DNA from: Stramonita haemastoma
Lineage: Eukaryota > Mollusca > Gastropoda > Neogastropoda > Muricidae
Direction of reading: 5' to 3'
NCBI GenBank assembly: GCA_030674155.1
Contig: CM060326.1
Span: 11,976,518 to 11,986,517, forward strand
Length of the DNA: 10,000 nt
Shown: in pieces, positions 7,704-10,000 of the stretch
How positions within the stretch are numbered: the first letter of the stretch is position 1
Layout: the number at the start of each line of letters is the position of its first letter
Notes under the pieces: model-generated
Seen by the model: only the letters and a program-made list of their open reading frames with translations
Databases searched by the model: none
Told to the model about the DNA's origin: nothing
Made by a program: the position numbers and the translations under genes

Positions 7704-7887
7704 GGTAATGGCTGACAAAGAACAAAGGCTGAGGGTAGTGGCAGGTATAGAACAATGACTGAGTGAAACAAAGGTAATGACTGATAAAGAACAAAGACCA
7801 AGGGAAACGAAGATAATGGCTGATACGGAACAAAGGGTGAAGGAAACGAAGGTAATGGTGATAGAGAACAAAGGCTGAGGGCAAGGA
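7704..7887. repeat. 39-bp minisatellite, about five units
   Basis: Units begin with GGTAATGRCTGA-like words at 7704, 7744, 7773, 7812 and 7851. The last three are spaced exactly 39 bp apart; the earlier ones differ by small indels. Each unit runs on through AGAACAAAGRCTGAGGG and AAACGAA. Related words near 7908 suggest a decayed sixth unit. The three minus-strand frames are all open across the array only because TTA, CTA and TCA are almost absent from the unit, which yields repetitive F/L/S-rich translations. Confidence 0.88.
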
Positions 7888-8189
7888 TCACCTTCTGCTG
7901 ATTAAAGGCAATGACCGACAGTAACGACCGTTGTACTGTGACTGAAGGAAATGAAGAACTACTGAAGCGGAGAAATTCAATATCCTAAGGGAATATCTAA
8001 GATGGTCTGTTGTCAGGCATCATCAAACAAGTCAAAAGCTACGAGTCTCTTTACCTCCTTGTGAATGACTGCCAACTTGCATGCCTAGCATTGATTTGTG
8101 GAGTTACAGGAGTGGCAAGTTCTCATTGAAGTTTGCAAGGCTTGTTTTTTATGGGAGTGGACAGATTTTGTTTTTCTTCTCGAAAAATA
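7888..8189. other. Gene-free region, possible retroelement remnant
   Basis: No open frame or domain was recognised. It leads into the conserved-looking 3' motif at 8190, so part of it may be the 5'-truncated body of a retroelement. No reverse-transcriptase motif was seen. Confidence 0.35.
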
Positions 8190-8218
8190 GCGCTATATAA
8201 AATCCATCTATTGTATTG
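8190..8218 (+). mobile_element. Probable SINE/LINE 3' tail remnant
   Basis: GCGCTATATAAAA at 8190-8202 immediately precedes a short AT-rich leader and a long (ATT)n repeat. From memory, GCGCTATATAAAT-type words followed by (ATT)n are frequent 3' ends of non-LTR elements in marine invertebrates. The 5' extent of the element cannot be set from the sequence. Confidence 0.4.
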
Positions 8219-8347
8219 TTATTATTATTATTATTATTATATTATTATATATATTATTATATTATTATTATTATTATTATTATTATTATCATCATCATCA
8301 TCATAATCATCATATCATCATCATCATCTTATTATTCATTATTATTA
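8219..8347. repeat. (ATT)n/(ATC)n trinucleotide microsatellite
   Basis: (ATT)n runs 8219-8288 with an AT-rich interruption at 8240-8262. An (ATC)n block follows at about 8288-8328, then a short return to ATT to 8347. It is likely the expanded tail of the retroelement remnant immediately upstream. Confidence 0.96.
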
Positions 8348-9899
8348 CAAGTATTATTTACGCAGCTGGAAAGCTAAAGAATCACTCTTCTAAATGCTGT
8401 AAAATGACTTTCTTGGTGAAATGTTGAGAAAGTTACAAACATTTTCAGGGGAGTGAATGATACAATAGCCATTGTTAAAAGTTCAGAATTAACTATTGGT
8501 GATAATCTTCTCTATTTTGTTTTCTTGTAGCAACCAATATTTTATCTGAAACTTTCTGAATTGATAGGCGCAGTTCCTTTCTGCGTTATAACAGCAACCA
8601 CGAACCAGAATTAAGCCACACATACGACAGGTGATTTTTGTTGTTGTTGTGTGCAACACGTTTGACTGCATTTTACACATCTACACACTTGTATTGACAC
8701 CAATCAGTACAACAAATCCCTTCAAAACACAGCGTAAGTCTACATGCCTCTGTGGAAATAATGAGTAGTTATCCAAATACTGGCCCATTCAATTATGTTT
8801 ACATGACAGGCTGTTGTTGTTTTTTGTTGTTGCTATAGTGACCGTTTCCATCAGGGTAGCAAACTATCTGTAAAGATGGCATAGTTTATTCTGTTTCATG
8901 GCGATTGTGATCTTCATAGCTATCAATTTCATCCATTTCACATGCAAATGCCAGGTTGTTTTTGATTATTTTTTAGACATTTTATGATTCGAAAGCTCTA
9001 CAGTAATCTTGATCCTTCCACCCGTTGGCTAACTGCACAAAGGCGGAGGTTGACTCAACCAGTTCAGGCATCCCATAACCAGTAAGCTATCTCCAGCCAA
9101 TCACAATATATGCTCCTTTATAGTCATGACATAACTATCTTTCTGCAGTGCTGACTGGCTACAATACCCCCCATTTGTTTACAGCCTTTAAACACACTTT
9201 TAAACTCCATTTGGAAGAGGTTTGAAGAGTCTATGACACGATAAACCCCTAGACACGCATTTACTGAAAATAGCCATTCCTTACAAAGTAGTTAATCTTT
9301 AGAATACTGTTTTCACATTCTCTCTGTCCAAATTTAACTATACTAAGCCAACTGCCGCAGATCAATAGTCAGAAAAAAAAACGAAGAAATATTTAAAAAA
9401 CAAAAACAAACAAGCTAACTTTCACCTTTCCTGGCTGGAGCAGTAAGTTTTTTTGTTGTTTTCAAGTGTGGCCTCTATACATGTAAAACCTACGACATAC
9501 CTGCAAGCATGACTGTGCACATACAAAGCCACTGGCTACCTACCTAGCACAAAATCGCATGCACACATGGACACACACACATGCACAGACAGACCAGAAC
9601 ATTACGAGTTACCAACCCTATGGATGGGGAATATTGATGGCTACATGTTGTTTGTTCTGGAAATGAAGCACAAATACCATGGGCACTGAATCACGTTTAC
9701 GACATGCATGAGTGCGTGGCTGAGTGCACGTGTGTGTCTGCAGAAAAAAAATTGATTAGGAGGGGTTCTAAGAAAGAAAAGATATGGAAATTTACAGTAA
9801 TGGCGATGGAAATGTAAAAAATAAGAGATAGATATCCATCGACATATCCAGGCAAAAAGACTTCTCTTGTAGATATGGAAGAATTTGCATGCGAGTTGT
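8348..9899. other. Long gene-free AT-rich region
   Basis: I see no gene, RNA gene or recognised element here. Minor features are (GTT)n patches at about 8639-8650 and 8813-8832, an AC-rich degenerate stretch at about 9558-9590, and A-rich runs near 9374-9410. A CCAAT-like word near 9097 lies upstream of AT-rich TATA-like words, but no transcript can be tied to it. The open frames at 8489-8680 and 9641-9907 (both minus) have no recognisable content. Confidence 0.55.
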
Positions 9900-9900
9900 T

Positions 9901-9909
9901 CGCGCACGC

Positions 9910-9940
<31 letters not shown>

Positions 9941-9970
9941 TGTGTGTGCGCGTGTGTGTGTGTGTGCGTA
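9901..9970. repeat. 70-nt alternating CG/TG tract
   Basis: Pyrimidine-purine alternation is unbroken for 70 nt: a nearly pure CG block (9901-9924), a (TG)n block, a short CGCG, and (TG)n again. Of the tracts in the window it is the one most likely to form Z-DNA. The high CpG density is unusual in methylated DNA unless the tract is young or unmethylated. Confidence 0.97.
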
Positions 9971-10000
9971 AATTTGATATTGGTTAATCCTTATGTTTGT

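Noticed and set aside
6461..7887. CRISPR-like array
   Set aside because: The repeats are directly tandem without unique spacers, are diverged, and lie in a eukaryotic context with no cas genes.
7603..7891. Three overlapping minus-strand open frames
   Set aside because: They are explained by the 39-bp repeat lacking reverse stop triplets; three open frames at once point to composition, not coding.
9090..9125. CCAAT/TATA-like promoter
   Set aside because: Such words are common by chance in AT-rich DNA, and no gene or initiator can be tied to them.

Overview
This window looks like non-coding DNA from an animal nuclear genome. I found no intact protein-coding gene and no intact tRNA or rRNA gene. 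It is AT-rich and dense in long microsatellites: GACA/GA, CT/GA, TG/CG, ATT/ATC and homopolymers. It also carries tRNA- and 5S-related SINE sequence and several diverged minisatellites. From memory, the SINE heads and a 3' motif ending in (ATT)n (GCGCTATATAAAA) resemble repeats common in marine molluscs, particularly gastropods. That taxonomic placement is inference; nothing here proves a species.

Layout. 1-232 is a GACA/GA microsatellite, 369-409 an alternating TG/CG tract, 954-1009 a (CT)n tract and 1129-1302 a (GA)n tract. 1350-1660 holds a very diverged tandem repeat of about 107-117 bp. On the minus strand, 1834-1966 follows a strong splice-acceptor-like sequence and could be a terminal exon, but the evidence is weak. 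2139-2191 is a short 24-bp tandem duplication, followed by a T19G7 run and a 165-nt pure pyrimidine tract (2333-2497).

The centre of the window holds two SINE-like elements on opposite strands. A plus-strand element (about 3121-3432) has a tRNA-like box A followed by sequence resembling the internal promoter of 5S rRNA. A minus-strand element (head 4074-3926, probable body to about 3665) has a tRNA-like head with recognisable A and B boxes. The stretch 4111-5740 holds no recognised gene. A compound TGTC/CT/CA microsatellite lies at 5819-5955.

The right half holds three unrelated minisatellites in succession: a 54-bp unit (6461-6604), a degenerate unit of about 33 bp with roughly 16 copies (6718-7265), and a 39-bp unit (7704-7887). 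A possible retroelement 3' tail running into an (ATT)n/(ATC)n microsatellite follows (8190-8347). 8348-9900 is mostly unremarkable AT-rich sequence, and the window closes with a 70-nt uninterrupted CG/TG tract.

No genes can be shown to work together here. The open reading frames are explained by low-complexity repeats or by chance. The most interesting signals are the tRNA/5S composite SINE, the minisatellite cluster and the set of tracts able to form non-B DNA.
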